Origin: Marisa cornuarietis
Lineage: Eukaryota > Mollusca > Gastropoda > Architaenioglossa > Ampullariidae
Length of the DNA stretch: 64,000 bases
Assembly (NCBI GenBank): GCA_004794655.1
Contig: SMMW01000153.1
Location: forward strand, 3,172,501-3,236,500
Reading direction: 5' to 3'
In this document: one piece after another, positions 12,961 through 25,284 of the stretch
Position numbering within the stretch: the stretch's first letter is position 1
How the letters are laid out: each line of letters starts with the position of its first letter
Made by a program: the position numbers and the translations under genes
The notes under the pieces: generated by a model
The model's input: the letters and a program-made list of their open reading frames with translations, nothing else
Told to the model about the DNA's origin: nothing
The model's database searches: none

Positions 12961-13417
12961 TTACGATCGAGTGAATAAGCTTCTCATAATGGGATGGTTG
13001 GACTTTTATTGTTGGGTAGATGACCTCTTTATGGTGGTATAGATGGATTTGTTATTAAGATGCATGGAAATTTAAAAAGTGGACGATGGACTTGGATCTT
13101 TGGGTGAAAAGGCTTTACGAGGGGCGGGGATGATTTTGTGGTGTAGATGCACACGATTTAACAGCCAGTTTTGTGATCTTTGATTTGCAGGTGGGGTGGG
13201 CGACTAGAAGAATCTCCTGACGGTGGCCCCGAGTGAACCCCATTAAACTGCTGCACGGACGTGATTTCCGCTTCCGCTACACGCTGTAGGTGGATGGATT
13301 TGATGGTTAAACCTTGCATTCATAATTTACTTAATTTTAGATAATTTTAGGCCTCATAAGATGTGTACCCGTGGCTCAAATGAAAATCAACAATAAATTG
13401 TTGTATGCCATGAAAGC

Positions 13418-13452
<35 letters not shown>

Positions 13453-14454
13453 AAATTGCAGAATAAAAGCGAGAACTAGTAAAATGATAAATGTCAAAGC
13501 TTCTGGAAAACATTAATTCTTAAAAATTCTTAACAAACAAACAGACGCAGAATGATAACCAGGCGAGAACATAATTTTTCCCGACAGTGCATGTGTCACT
13601 CACTCTGTCGAGTGCTAGATGGCTTCTATGAGAGATTATAATTACACTTTACTGGCATTGTTATCTGAAGGACATGAACTAATTGTTCTAACGAACTCGT
13701 GACTAAGGTCACGTGATCCAGCAAGCCTCAGCGCTGGCGCGAGTGATCGAGAGATCTCTGTCAATTTCTAAAGAGAACCGAAGGTAAGAGGAGAGTTGTT
13801 TGCCCACCGGTTGTAAAAAATAACACAATATGACATCAGCAGTGGAAGAGAATTGTTAAAAATAAAATAAGCAAAAAAAAAAAAAAATTAAGCACACTTT
13901 TATTTGAATTGGACTAAAAGGGTTAACTAATTTTTCCTCTTATGTCTCGTGATTTCCTTTAGTAATACATATAACTGAGAATATAAAAGTGTTAAGGGGC
14001 ACTCCTGGAAATATTTTATAATTAACTGTTTCTACCAGTGCCCCTCACACTTTTATATTTTCATTTAGGGAGTGCTTGTGGATTGGGAGTCTCTAACCCT
14101 CCTGCTCCTGACACTGGCTATAAATAACTGATGACACCCAGAGCTGTCATCGTGACATCGCACGGGAGGGGGGGGGTCACTCAAAGGACGAGAACCTGTG
14201 GCGGAGAGTTAGAATTATTCAATGCCTTTTTTTTTAGCTAAAACCTGCAAACTTCCAACAAGATGCCAGTCCCTGGACATGCCTGAATCTACCACTTTAT
14301 CATCAGAATAAGAAATGCCTACCAAACATTTCCAGCAAATCATAAGGCACATTTGAGGTAGGCAGAGAAGGCACCTAGTGTAATTTTTTAAGACAATAGT
14401 GCACAAAGAACAAAGCAGTCGAGTATGAGAAAGATATATATAAACACACCCACA

Positions 14455-14496
<42 letters not shown>

Positions 14497-14660
14497 CACA
14501 CCGAACACAAAAGAGAGAAAGAGAGAACGCACACATTGTCATTTAAAGTGAGACTGGCGATTGTTCAATGCAATAACATCTTCTAAGATATTCATATCGT
14601 CTGTCTCCAATTTCTAGAAACTCATAACGGGTCCCATAACTGTAAGGGGACAGTAAAAGT

Positions 14661-14799
14661 GACTCACTCACCATGTCCAGGTCACGACATATGGAAAGCA
14701 GGCCCAACCCTATCTTTTAGCCCCTTTAACTTCTGATATCCACTTGTGCTAGATATGCAGAGGGATTTGTCAGGTACACCAGTTATTAAACCATCAGGC
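14661..14799 (+). repeat. Local direct repeat, copy 1
   Basis: About 140 bp beginning GACTCACTCACCATGTCCAG, repeated at 15043-15184 with roughly 10 differences. The copies start 382 bp apart. Confidence 0.85.
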
Positions 14800-15042
14800 T
14801 ACTAACCATAACAAGTACCATTGCTGAGAGACTAAAACTTGGTTTGTTTATTTATTATTATTATTTGTTTTTTTATTTATATGGTCTCACTTTTTTCAAT
14901 CGCGTTCTTTGTTTATTTGTTTGTTTATTTATTTACGTTTATTATTTTTCAGTCTTTTCTTTGTGTTAACAGAATTATTTAAAATTTTCATCTTTCATGA
15001 GAATCTTAGAAAAACATGGCAATCAGCTCACGCACACGACAA

Positions 15043-15184
15043 GACTCACTCACCATGTCCAGGTCACGACATATGGAAAGCAGGCCCAACCCTATCTTCT
15101 AGCCCCTTGAACCTCTCCTGATATCCACTTCTGCTGGATGTACAGAGGGATTTCTCAGGCACACCAGTCATTAAACCATCAGGC
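15043..15184 (+). repeat. Local direct repeat, copy 2
   Basis: Second copy of the 14661 repeat. The intervening 240 bp is T-rich sequence unrelated to it. Confidence 0.85.
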
Positions 15185-15321
15185 ACACGACAAGACGAAG
15201 CTATTAATTACTCGAGGTCGTTGACTAAAGGCACAATTGTAGGAGTCACTGTAAGGATACTTCCAATATCAAATACTGAAAGTTTCAAACCCTGAAATAG
15301 AAATAAAATTAATGAGAATAA

Positions 15322-15729
15322 ATGGGTTGTACACCAATACCCCCCCAAAAAATGCAAACACTACTACAAAAAGAAAGTTCGCAGAGCAGACAGGTGTCAT
15401 TTGAGCCGATGGAAACAAAACTAATTGACCATTTTACTGTCCAAAGGGATTATACGGCTGATCCTGAGAGAGAAAAGCTGACTACTGTCACCATTAAACG
15501 ATGTATCAGGTCAAAGGTCATCATCCTGTCCGGGGACCAGTGCGTACCGCTAGTGTATGGTTGCCCGGTGCAAGAACAGTTTGTCGCCTCTCTGGCGTCC
15601 TCAAGAAGTCATAATAAAGCCACAGCCATTATTTCGTGTCAGGAGAAAACAGCTATATATCTGGGGCGGGCTGAGTTGGACAAAAAAACTGAAATATATC
15701 GTGCTTACGTCCGCCATATTCATCACTAA
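15322..15729 (+). CDS. Unassigned 135-aa ORF
   Basis: An ATG-started open frame ending at TAA 15727-15729. The product is hydrophilic and not low-complexity (for example PEREKLTTVTIKRCIRSK, QEKTAIYLGRAELDKK), with no signal peptide or membrane segment that I can see. I do not recognise it. There is no clear promoter, splice partner or neighbour relation, and a frame of this length can be chance or transposon debris. Confidence 0.2.
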   Translation: MGCTPIPPQKMQTLLQKESSQSRQVSFEPMETKLIDHFTVQRDYTADPEREKLTTVTIKRCIRSKVIILSGDQCVPLVYGCPVQEQFVASLASSRSHNKATAIISCQEKTAIYLGRAELDKKTEIYRAYVRHIHH

Positions 15730-15763
15730 ATGCGCAGAAATTTCACTTTTATTTTCCCTTCTT

Positions 15764-16205
15764 TTTATCCAATTCATTTATTCATTCGCTAAGTTTGTTC
15801 GTCAGTCCTTTAGTGCTTACAATCTACTGCCTTACTGTTTTACTTGTACTCACTCACTCACTCACTCACTCACCCACCCACTCACTCACTCACCCTTTTT
15901 TTTTTATCCCATTCATTTATTCATTCCCTCGTTTTTCTTCAGTCTTTTAGTCCTTACAATCTACTGCTTTACTGTTTTACTTGTACTCAGTCACTCACCC
16001 AACCCACCCACTCAAACCCACCCACTCAAACCCACACACTCACCCACCCACACACTCACTCACTCACTCACTCACTCACTCACCCTTTTTTATCCCATTC
16101 ATTTATTCATTCGCTCGTTTTTTCTTCAGTTCTTTAGTCCTTACAATCTACTGCCTTACTGTTTTACTTGTACTCACCCACCCACCCACTCACTCACTCA
16201 CTCAT
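15764..16205 (+). repeat. Three tandem ~120-180 bp units ending in (CACT)n
   Basis: Three units share ATTCATTTATTCATTC, a TCTTCAGT/GTCAGTCC segment, CTTACAATCTACTGC and ACTGTTTTACTTGTACTCAC, each followed by a variable run of CACT/CACC. The microsatellite was apparently copied together with a unique flank. Confidence 0.8.
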
Positions 16206-16275
16206 TGAGTTACTCACTTGCTCGCTCGCTCACACACATGTGGCGATGAGTAGTTCTTCAAAACCATTTCCTCAT

Positions 16276-16621
16276 CGTCTCTCATGGGCACCTTCATAAC
16301 AGCATTACTCATAGAAACAATTCACACAGTGCTAATCAGTCTCCACTCTCAACCCCTACCTCCCTTTTTTCTCGTCTATTATCTACTTTCCTACTCATCT
16401 CCCTCTGCAAAATCACGATACCCTCAGTTCTTATTTCCCGTTTCCTCTTCCCGTTTTTATATTTATCTTCTTATCTATTTATCTTCTAAATGTCATCTTT
16501 TATTAGTCTTCAGTACTGTTGTTTAACCTTCCCTCCTTCATGTATTGTCCACCTCCCGTTCTTGTCTCAAGTGTAAAAAGTAAGCTCCTTACGAGGGTGA
16601 GTGTGGGCTATATAAATATAC

Positions 16622-16693
<72 letters not shown>
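16276..16693 (+). mobile_element. LINE 3' end with (CAT)n tail
   Basis: Plus-strand relative of the 333-890 and 11054 tails (TCTTCAGTACTGTTG, TGGGCTATATAAATATAC), ending in about 22 CAT units instead of ATT. No intact reverse transcriptase was seen. Confidence 0.55.
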
Positions 16694-16695
<2 letters not shown>

Positions 16696-16699
16696 CCCC

Positions 16700-17972
16700 T
16701 AACGCTAGAAAGAGTACCGAGCACAGAGAGTGCCAAAACTGTTTGGATATTTGTGAAATGAGTCTTTCAGTGTAAATAAATGTAAGCATGTCCAATAAAA
16801 GTTGCCATTGTCCATTCCCCCCCCCCATCCTTTCGCATGACCTCCTTCTCCGCCTTCTCCCTTCGTGTCGTCGCTGCCTCTAAACCGTTCACTCGTGGCA
16901 GTCCCTGACACTCTTATAATTCGCCTCCGGCGCGAGTGGCTTCATAAATCATTCTTACACCAAGAGTTATTCTTCCAACGCAGGTGGAGCCACAGGAAAG
17001 AAAATGAAGAGCGACGAGCACAATTTATTAATGTCATATGTGACAGATGATTTGGTAAATCTTTTTGTCGGCAGAACTCATACAAATGCTTTCCTGTAAA
17101 ATGGCGGAACCTTAGATTGTAGGGGAAGATGTGAAAACTTTGCGTTATACAGTCTGTTAAGCTTGCTAGAGGTGTGTAAACTGTCATCTGATAAAAGTGT
17201 TTGCAGGCAGCAACACCCTATGGAAGCTTATTGAGAAAATAGATATCTGGGATAAGTATATAACTGATTTAATCATGGTTTATTGATCGACAGATATCCT
17301 GGAAAATATGGATACACGATGTGGCTAAGTAAATAAAATTGGACATGAAAATGACAGAACAGTCGACATGAATGTGAGGTTGATAATAAACGTGGCTGTA
17401 AGCTGTTTAGTCTTCGGAATTCCGATCAGACATATTGTAAAAGATTTAGGAAAAAAACATATTTCCTTGTGTCCATTTTAGTTTAGCTTTACCCCTGCTG
17501 GTGGAGGATTGAAGGCACGGTACAAAACAATGAACATCGTAGGAGAAAATGGTTCACAACCCGACTTCCGGTTCACTGGAGAACATAAAAGGTTTGCATC
17601 GCCATCAATCTGCATTGAACCTGGGCTCCAGCCTCACTGTCGTTAAGTTTAAAGCAAGTAGTTGTGGCGTTTCCTTGCATTTAAATGGGGTAGTAAAATA
17701 TGAAAAAGTTGACGAATTCAAAATCCATTCAGTGTGTCACATCAATGAAAGGTGGGGAAGTTTCTTAATCTGAAGACCTCGTGACACACAGGTACAACCT
17801 CGACAAGGGTGTGCGTGTGTTAGCCAGTCCTGCTGACACGCTCTTTCACTCGGTTTTGTCTTGAATTCAATTTTTTGTTTTAGAAAATTTTATACTATAA
17901 TATATACCATACTATGCTATACTATACGAAGCCAAACCCTACCGAGATTGGTACTTCCACCACCACAAAATT

Positions 17973-18032
<60 letters not shown>

Positions 18033-19049
18033 GAATACGTACATATGTACATACATGCAGACACATCCACTATTCCTACTGTTTCACGCACTATTGTTCT
18101 GCTGCTAGTGAAGACAGATAATTCCAGAAAATGTCAGGAAAATGTAAACATAAAAAGAAGACAGTAATACAACACCTCATTGTCAATCATATCAAAATAA
18201 CTAAAAATAAACTATAGCATTATTGGGTAGATTTTCCTGCGGTCGATGGAAAATGAAGCAGCCATCCCAATCACTTCAAAGAATGGGGTACAGCAATCTT
18301 GGGTGAAATTATGAACATGTGTTACCACCCCTGAACGTCGATGTAACGAGGTTGTCGCCCTTGTGGATATTCTTGTTTGAGTAGGGATTGTCACCCCTGG
18401 ATTTAATGTTGATATAGGGGGCGTTGTTGAGAAATTGGAAGAGAGAGTCTGGTGGAAAGAAGAACTTCGGAAAGAGGTTATAATTGATATTATCTGTGTA
18501 GAGAAATAGTAACTGTGTGGAGAAATATTAACTGTGTGGAGAAGTATTAACTGTGTGTGTAGTTCCTCGCTTTACTAATTTTCTCAGCTGCTGTGTGATC
18601 TCCTGGGAAGATTGTATAACTGTGTGGAGTACGTTTACCTACTGTGGGAATTATTATTGACTTGATCATTTGTCTGCCGTTAAGACTGTTGGAGTTGTTT
18701 GGTCGATGTATGCTGTCCGTATGATCAACGCCAGAGAACAAGACTGAAAGAGTGGAACTGTTTGCCATGTCAACCCCCCCCCCCCAACAACAGAAGAAGA
18801 GAGAACTTGAAGAAAAAAAAGACCTTAATATAAACTGCTTGTATACATTCGGTTTTTTTTGGGTAGTGTAGGATATTTGTGTTTAACTTTTCTTTTGTTA
18901 TTTAGTAAAGAATATATTGTTAGTCCACCCGATTAATAGAAACGTTCGAGCCCACGTACAGGTGTTAGGGATTTGTTGTCTGAAAGAATACGTGTGGAAC
19001 ACAGTGTTTTGCAGGCGTGCTCTGTGGAGTCTGTGTGTGTGTGTGTGTG

Positions 19050-19092
<43 letters not shown>

Positions 19093-19990
19093 GAGAGTGA
19101 GTGTGTTTCTCAACAGGTGACAACCCAAGTGCTTTCTTCTCTTTTTCCTGCCATCACCTGTGTATGGATGTTAAGACGAAGAAGCTCACACGCTTTGTGT
19201 GTATGAGTGTTAAAAGGGCAATATATGCTCCTTGTCAGTGCCACCCTGAGACGATTGAATTCTCCTGACACAAATACAGCAAAAATCTTACTTCCGAGAC
19301 AGTTTCGTGGCCGCCCCAGGCGTGACTCCAATACGCATGCACGGATTTCACAGCCGCCATTAAAACTAAGGCAGAGAAAACGAGAATGCATACATCAGCC
19401 TTTTATTTCCATCTCCGTTTTATTGTGGGGGTTAGTGTGCGGGTCATGTGAATGTGTTTGCAGTATTTTACTTCAGGTGCGGGAGCATTCGGTTTCACGG
19501 TCTTTTGTTTTCGCTTGCTGCCTCCTTCTTCACTTATATTGTAGTTCTTTTTCGACCACTAGAAGAAGACCGATGGTGTCGCTAGAAATACCTGTTGTCT
19601 TGGCCTGGAAATCTGTGACATGGGTCCTTGTCCAACTTTTTGATGGACCAGGGGTCATTGTCGGTGTCTGGTTTATAGTACAGTTGAATTACTCTAATGA
19701 CGCGCGGTGCTGTTTACAGTCTGTGGGAGCTGGCGCCACCCATACCTGTGTCTGAGACGCCAGGTGAGCAGCTCGGGTGCGGGTGGGTCCTGTCAGCTGC
19801 TGTCACAGAAATTAATCCCTGAGTACTTATTTTGAGGATGAAGCTTTGCTTTATTGCGTTGGATGGAAAAGGTTATAGGAATTTATGTACGCATGACTGA
19901 CTACCTGTCGCAGACACAAGCAGCCACGGAGCAGAACTAGACAAATATACATCGATGTATGGAGTTTTCATGGTGAACGGTTGTGACGTC
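16700..19990. other. Gene-free stretch
   Basis: No supported gene. It contains (CA)n at about 17974-18030, short tandem copies of a ~21-bp GAGAAATAGTAACTGTGTG unit at about 18495-18560, and (GT)n at about 19035-19090. The longer open frames (for example 19207-19755) have no recognisable domain. Confidence 0.5.
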
Positions 19991-20012
19991 AGTGATGCTG
20001 TTATATGAAAGT

Positions 20013-20066
<54 letters not shown>

Positions 20067-20282
20067 GTACCCACAGCTGCACACACACACGTACGCACAC
20101 ACACATACGTACGCACACATGCACACACACGTACCCACAGCTGCACACACACGTACGCACACACACACGTACGCACACACACATACGTACGCACACATGC
20201 ACACACACACAAGTACCCACAGCTGCACACACACGTACGCACACATGCACACACACACATACGTACGCACACATGCACACAT
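20013..20282. repeat. Compound CA / CACGTACGCACACA repeat
   Basis: A (CA)n tract of about 27 units is followed by a higher-order repeat of GTACCCACAGCTGCACAC, ACGTACGCACAC and CACATGCACAC modules, recurring with periods of about 60-80 bp. Another CA tract lies at 20417-20449. Confidence 0.85.
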
Positions 20283-20411
20283 TCAGTTTCAGTAAAGAAC
20301 ATGCAGTCTGATTGATTGATTGATTGCGAACAGGAACACATACGAACACGCGCACCCACATTCAGCAGGTGTACATGCACACAAATATACAGATATACTC
20401 ATGAATTCGCG

Positions 20412-20450
<39 letters not shown>

Positions 20451-20706
20451 CAGGTCTACATGTGCACACACTCATACAGATATAATCATGCACACACACA
20501 CACAGACACACGAGCACGCACGTCCTTCTACCCCATCCCCGGCTCCCGTCCCTCACTTTACTACGTTGTTTTTACGTCGCTGTGCGCGTGCATACGTAAG
20601 GAGGATCTAAACACGCAGGGGATGAGGGCGGAGCTTGGGAGGATCAAAAGAACCGTCAGCTCTTCAGCCGGTGTGGTCCAGTATGACAACTGCGTAGACC
20701 GGGCTC

Positions 20707-20713
20707 TATAAAA
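20707..20713 (+). promoter_or_regulatory. TATA box of the secreted RG-repeat gene
   Basis: TATAAAA within GGGCTCTATAAAAGCC, about 170 bp before the ATG at 20879. Transcription would start near 20735-20745, giving a 5' UTR of about 140 bp. Confidence 0.6.
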
Positions 20714-20878
20714 GCCATAACCCTCCATCTTGAGAAAACAGTCTCTCTCGTTTTTTTCACCTTCTGTTCACGTTTACGAGGACCGGACTCGAAAGTTAGA
20801 CGACTGGAAATCGTCAACTGTTGAGGAGTGCTCGGTGTTGACAGTCTCCTGTCTCTGTGTACGTGTGTGTGTGTCACC

Positions 20879-23169
20879 ATGACTACCAGGGCTATTGTCG
20901 CTGTCATCCTGCTTGTCTGCTTTGTCGTCATCATCGACGGCCAAGAGCGGGGACGAGTAAGTTGTAGTTGTCGTTGCTTATCGACATTTTCATGTTTACG
21001 CTGGTCTGTTTAAATTCAAAACAAACGTCTGACTTTCATCTCATTTAATATTAAGTCAATCTTATATAGCAAAATGGGCAAACTCTAAGAGCGTTTGTCC
21101 CCTTTTCTTGAGCAAAATTAACCTCCCTTACCTGTATATTGCCGGTACATCTTGGCATTCAAGTCACCAACTTAGATAAAGTTATCGAGACAATTATATA
21201 TATTTGGAAACAAGATTTTAAAATCTACCGATAAGTAACAAAAATATACAAAAATATACAAAAATATACTCGAATTTAAGTCAGCCTCATTTTTATTTAT
21301 TTATTTTTTTAATTTTTACATTAATAATAAAGATGATAAAGGATTTATCGACAAACATCTGATTTGAAGTAAACACGGGTCAAATTTTGTTTGCCCAGAA
21401 AATGGTCCCACCCACCTCCAGCCCAACCTCTCAGCTCCACATTGATGTAGCCTGTGTGCCTTGTCTCTGTTTTACACAATAAGCTCCATTCCTTGAAAGT
21501 TTTTGGATAAAAATTAGTATTGACTAGTATTGATAAAATCGTCTGTGAACATGGTCCAATTAGCCTCTGCTTCAATTGAAGTTTTTAAGCTCCGTGAGCT
21601 GGTTAATCTGGCAGCACTTTTTAAAATCATTTTTTTCTGTGGACTTTCACCGAGCTTTGTCTCCCCCTGTCATAGTACGTTAAACTGTTCACAGGGTGGC
21701 CACCGTAACCAAGGAAACGATGTTACCACCGACTCTTCTGTGCATCAAGGACGAGGACGAGAACCGGGGGAAAAAAGGCGGGATCGAGGACGAGGACCGG
21801 AAGTGCCTAGTAACCAAACCGAAACCAGCGAGACGGCAACCCAAGAGCCAGGCAGGGGTCAAGGTGGCCGCCGTAACCAAGGAAACGATGTTACTACCGA
21901 CGCTTCTGTGCATCACGGACGAGGACAAAGACAAGGACGAGAACCGGGGGAAAAAAGGCAGGATCGAGGACGAGGACCGGAAGTGCTTAGTAACCAAACC
22001 GAAGCCAACGAGACGACAACCCACGAGCCAGGCAGGGGTCAAGGTCGCTTTCGCTGGCGAGACGGGAAGCGTGACAGACCCTCACAGTTCTTTGTCGACG
22101 TGTCAAGGTGGAACCGCACTTTCAACGGTTCGGACTTTGTCGAGAGGGGCTTCGCCATCGCCAACAGAAGCATTGTTGAGGTCTTTGTCCGTGACCCCAG
22201 TCTGAACGAAAAGACGCCCTTCACCCCGTCCATTACGTTGTACGACTTTAGCAACGAGACTCAGGTCAGGGGCTACATCGTCCATTCTCTTTCATCTTCT
22301 GTTTATCCATTTGTTTCTCTTTCACTCTCTATTTCCTTATTATTTGTTATTTTGATTCCTCTCTCTCTCTTTCATTTTCTTCTGTCAGACGTAATGACCA
22401 CTTCCATCGACCTCCAGAACATCTGTGAGCTGACTAGGGACAGAGATAGAAGAAGAGATTGTTAGCTAATCAGTCACGCAACCATCTAGATGAACGGGTA
22501 GCTAGAAACAAAAGTCAGAGACAGCGCATGTGTGCAGATATCATTAACAAATAAAGAAACAGAAACGAACGACATAAACGAACCAGTAAATTTGTAAAAA
22601 AAAAAATCAAGCAAACAAACAAATGGACAACAACAAACAAATAAAAAAACTAAATAAACATAAAACAAACAAAAATAAAAGTACCAACAAGCAAAAACAA
22701 ATAAATCAAGAAGCAAACAATAAACAAAAGAACGAACGACAAAATCAACAAAAACGATCAAACAGATAAAAACAAATAAACAAACTAAAACTTGCAACGA
22801 CCCAAAACATTCAAACGAGCAGATAAACGAACAAAAACAACTAAACAAACAAGAAACAAGCAAAGGCAGCAACAAATAAATATATGCGAATAAACCAATA
22901 AAAACGAATGAGCAAACTCAAACAATTAGACAAACAAATCAACGTAGGAATAAACAAACCACTAGCAAACAAAGAAACAAAGGAGCGAGCCATTAGGTTG
23001 GTAGGAATTATGTCTGTCGTAGACTGCCAGAGTGAATTGCAGCAGACGATGTCACGTGATGTCAGCACTCGGCAATGTATACATAAAGTAGATAAGGTGA
23101 CGGTCGAGTCGGCTTAAATACCTGCACGTGTCTGGGAGTGATAACTGCTCACTGATGGATGTCTTTGTG

Positions 23170-23242
<73 letters not shown>

Positions 23243-24276
23243 GACAGGTCGTGGCCATCAAACCAACGATGCTGTTATTTTTATGCATCATCGTGGATCC
23301 TGAAGATCTACCTCCCCTGACCTTCCAGCAAGCGGCGGATATCGTCAACGGCAGAAACGTGAGTAGAGCCAGTCATCCTGGGCAGGCGACTACCCTCTAG
23401 GCTACTACAAAAAAAGATAATTAGTAATAATTTCAAAATTAACTACATAAATTTATGAGTCTAATGAAATTACAATCTGAACTACACCAGGAATATTTAT
23501 CTCTAATCTTAAATTCATTATAACGAGCAGACACACACAGAAATTTCTTTTTTTTTTGCTTGTCTCTGACCAGAATTCTGTGGTGGATAACCTGGCAGGA
23601 CCAGTGGTGCTGAACATCACCGAGGGGCTGTTAGAGGACGTGGAGCGCGGAGCTCAGTTCAGGAACAACAGCATGCTGCAAAGGTTTTGTGGTGAACGTC
23701 GCATCGTCCGCGCCGTTGTCTCCACGGGTGAGTTTCCGCTGTACATCAGCAGCAGACCTTGGCTCAGGTGTGTTTCTTGACCGACACTACTCATCAGTTC
23801 ACTGATCACGTGAGCTAGTCTGTCCAGGTTTGAAACGTCAGTCAGCTACTTGTTTACCAAGGGAAACAAATTCATGGCCGTTGCGTTCCCAGATGGTAGG
23901 ATGATGGGTGAGCGGGTGGGACGGCCGGTGTACTTTAGGGTGGGTAATTAGTACAATGTTAATTACTTCACTGTATTCGGGCATTGCGGAAAATACTTAT
24001 TCGTCGATTGAAAGGATTCTTTGTTTTTATTTCGTTTTGTGGTATTTCATTTACTGCTCTCACATTTGAAGTTTCTTGATTTCTCTTCTCGACAAAGATG
24101 AAGCGAGTAAATCACCTTCAGCAAACTTCATCCTCCTTGATGCCGGCGTCAAGGTGCACCTACCTCCAAGGAACTGGTGGATGCGACACCACAATGAGAC
24201 CCCCACCACCACCGCTACCTTGGCCGACCTCACCACAACCTCATACCAGCCTTCCACCAACAACACCGATGGTTAA
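20879..24276 (+). CDS. Secreted Arg/Gly-rich repeat protein, 363 aa (5 exons)
   Basis: Exons: 20879-20956, 21695-22264, 23248-23358, 23574-23727, 24098-24276 (TAA). Phases 0,0,0,1 and GT/AG boundaries keep one frame throughout. Residues 1-21 (MTTRAIVAVILLVCFVVIID) form a signal peptide. Residues 27-142 are two tandem copies (56 and 60 aa) of an RG/Q-rich unit with GGxRNQGNDVTTD, REPGEKR and EPGRGQ. Residues 143-363 form a separate domain (RPSQFFVDVSRWN..., with a short hydrophobic stretch KPTMLLFLCIIVDPEDLPPL) and a Thr-rich C-terminus (ETPTTTATLADLTTT). Many N-glycosylation sequons (NQT, NRT, NGS, NRS, NIT, NNS, NET) fit secretion. Dibasic sites inside the repeats could be cleaved. I do not recognise the C-terminal domain; a mucus, shell-matrix or immune role is speculation. 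Exon 3 follows a (GT)n tract directly. Confidence 0.8.
21695..22042 (+). repeat. Internal coding duplication (168 bp and 180 bp units)
   Basis: Unit 1 is 21695-21862 and unit 2 is 21863-22042. They are highly similar at DNA level and differ mainly by a four-codon insertion (GQRQ) in unit 2. The high identity keeps the other two frames open too, which creates spurious overlapping ORFs. Confidence 0.9.
22540..22990. repeat. A-rich (AAAC/AAATAAAC)n low-complexity tract
   Basis: About 450 bp of degenerate AAACAAAC, AAACGAAC and AAATAAAC units in intron 2 of the RG-repeat gene. Confidence 0.75.
23172..23241. repeat. (GT)n tract abutting the exon 3 acceptor
   Basis: About 35 GT units, followed only by TCGACAG and then exon 3 at 23248. 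The acceptor therefore has no normal polypyrimidine tract. Confidence 0.95.
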
Positions 24277-24876
24277 ACCAACAGCCACAATGCAACCGTT
24301 AGATTTAAGCAACTACTAGACCTTCACTTTTATCCTGCTATTGCCTACTTCCTTGAAAAAAAATTACTGGACTAATGAGTTCTAGTAGATTTCAATGCTT
24401 AAACAAAAGACAAAAACATCCTCTTAATAAAATTTTAAAAAATGATCACAGAGAGGAAGTATTGTGATGAATTGAACCATATAATGAGGTGGACTGCATG
24501 AAAGACTTGTTGAACTTGAATTATCCAGTAATCTAGAATGTACATTATCTTTGTAATGAGTTCTCATTTCTCAGTAATGGCAATAGATTCGCTTGCTTGA
24601 GAACTCTGTAAGTATCAGCTATGTCTTTCACAAACAAATATTTTCTTGAGTTGGGTGCATGGGTCGGTGGGGATCAAAGAAAACGGAAGCAGTCATTGTT
24701 TATGTTAACCCCGTCATGTATCGACTTTACCTCGAAATTTTGTTTGTACCCTGTTTTAGCGCTTGCATAATTATAGCTGAATATTGAGTTCACATTATCG
24801 TAATGAATTATAAAGATTTTGTACAATTTTGTTAGAATTGTGTACGGTTTTTTTTTTTGAAATTCCGGGAAAAATT

Positions 24877-24882
24877 AATAAA
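24877..24882 (+). promoter_or_regulatory. Poly(A) signal AATAAA
   Basis: AATAAA about 600 bp after the stop of the RG-repeat gene, in an AT-rich 3' region with no other gene. Confidence 0.4.
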
Positions 24883-25208
24883 CATTTTAATTGTTCTGGC
24901 GGACTTTGAGTAGAGAAATGTTTTCAAGGACCAGAAATTAAGAGGAGAGACACATTAGTTGGTCATCTCCCACATCCTGCCGTATATCGTCTATATTATG
25001 GACATCCTCCTCACTGCTGTTACGCTTAACAGCTTCATCTTCATCTTCATCATCTGCTTCTTCATCCTCATCAAATCTTCTTTCTCCCTTAGTGTGCAAC
25101 TGATGATGATGATGAGAATTTATGAATTTAGGTAAAACTGCGGATGCTGGTTGCATAAAAACTCATAGCACTTGTCAATGCCCTGAAGCCGGATTTGAAT
25201 AAGAAGCA

Positions 25209-25210
<2 letters not shown>

Positions 25211-25266
<56 letters not shown>
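25211..25266. repeat. (CA)n microsatellite
   Basis: About 28 CA units directly before the minus-strand SINE fragment. Confidence 0.9.
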
Positions 25267-25267
<1 letters not shown>

Positions 25268-25284
25268 TCACACACATTCACACA

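Larger units (their letters stand above)
9404..13289 (+). pseudogene. Sulfotransferase pseudogene SULT-B (copy of SULT-A)
   Basis: Recognisable exon 2 (9404-9707), exon 3 (10654-10757), exon 4 (11343-11499) and exon 5 (13191-13289). Exon 1 was not found. Exon 2 is shorter than the 318 bp of its relatives; losing one C in SLPSP gives a stop in the next codons, and an extra A sits in the VNMLP codons. Exon 3 is still open (NLHGSYFNYMKQWD...EDMKE, exactly 104 bp). Exon 4 lacks 27 bp (the RADPERCAA codons) and has a one-base loss producing a TGA. In exon 5 the Trp of GDWKN is TAG, and the KxxxTVxxxE region is frame-broken. Boundaries still look like GT/AG sites. An AATAAA at 13392 matches the position used by SULT-A. 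No full sulfotransferase can be made from it. Confidence 0.88.

Noticed and set aside
19207..19755. 182-aa ORF
   Set aside because: Mixed low-quality composition, no domain, no splice or promoter context, and close to large repeat tracts.
20005..20711. Many His/Thr-rich or Cys/Val-rich ORFs on both strands
   Set aside because: Translations of (CA)n/(GT)n and GTACGCACACA repeats; no gene signals.
21689..22205. Overlapping long ORFs on both strands across the RG-repeat exon (117 aa minus, 169 aa other plus frame)
   Set aside because: They are produced by the near-identical tandem units staying open in several frames. Only one frame joins the signal peptide and the downstream exons with consistent splice phases.
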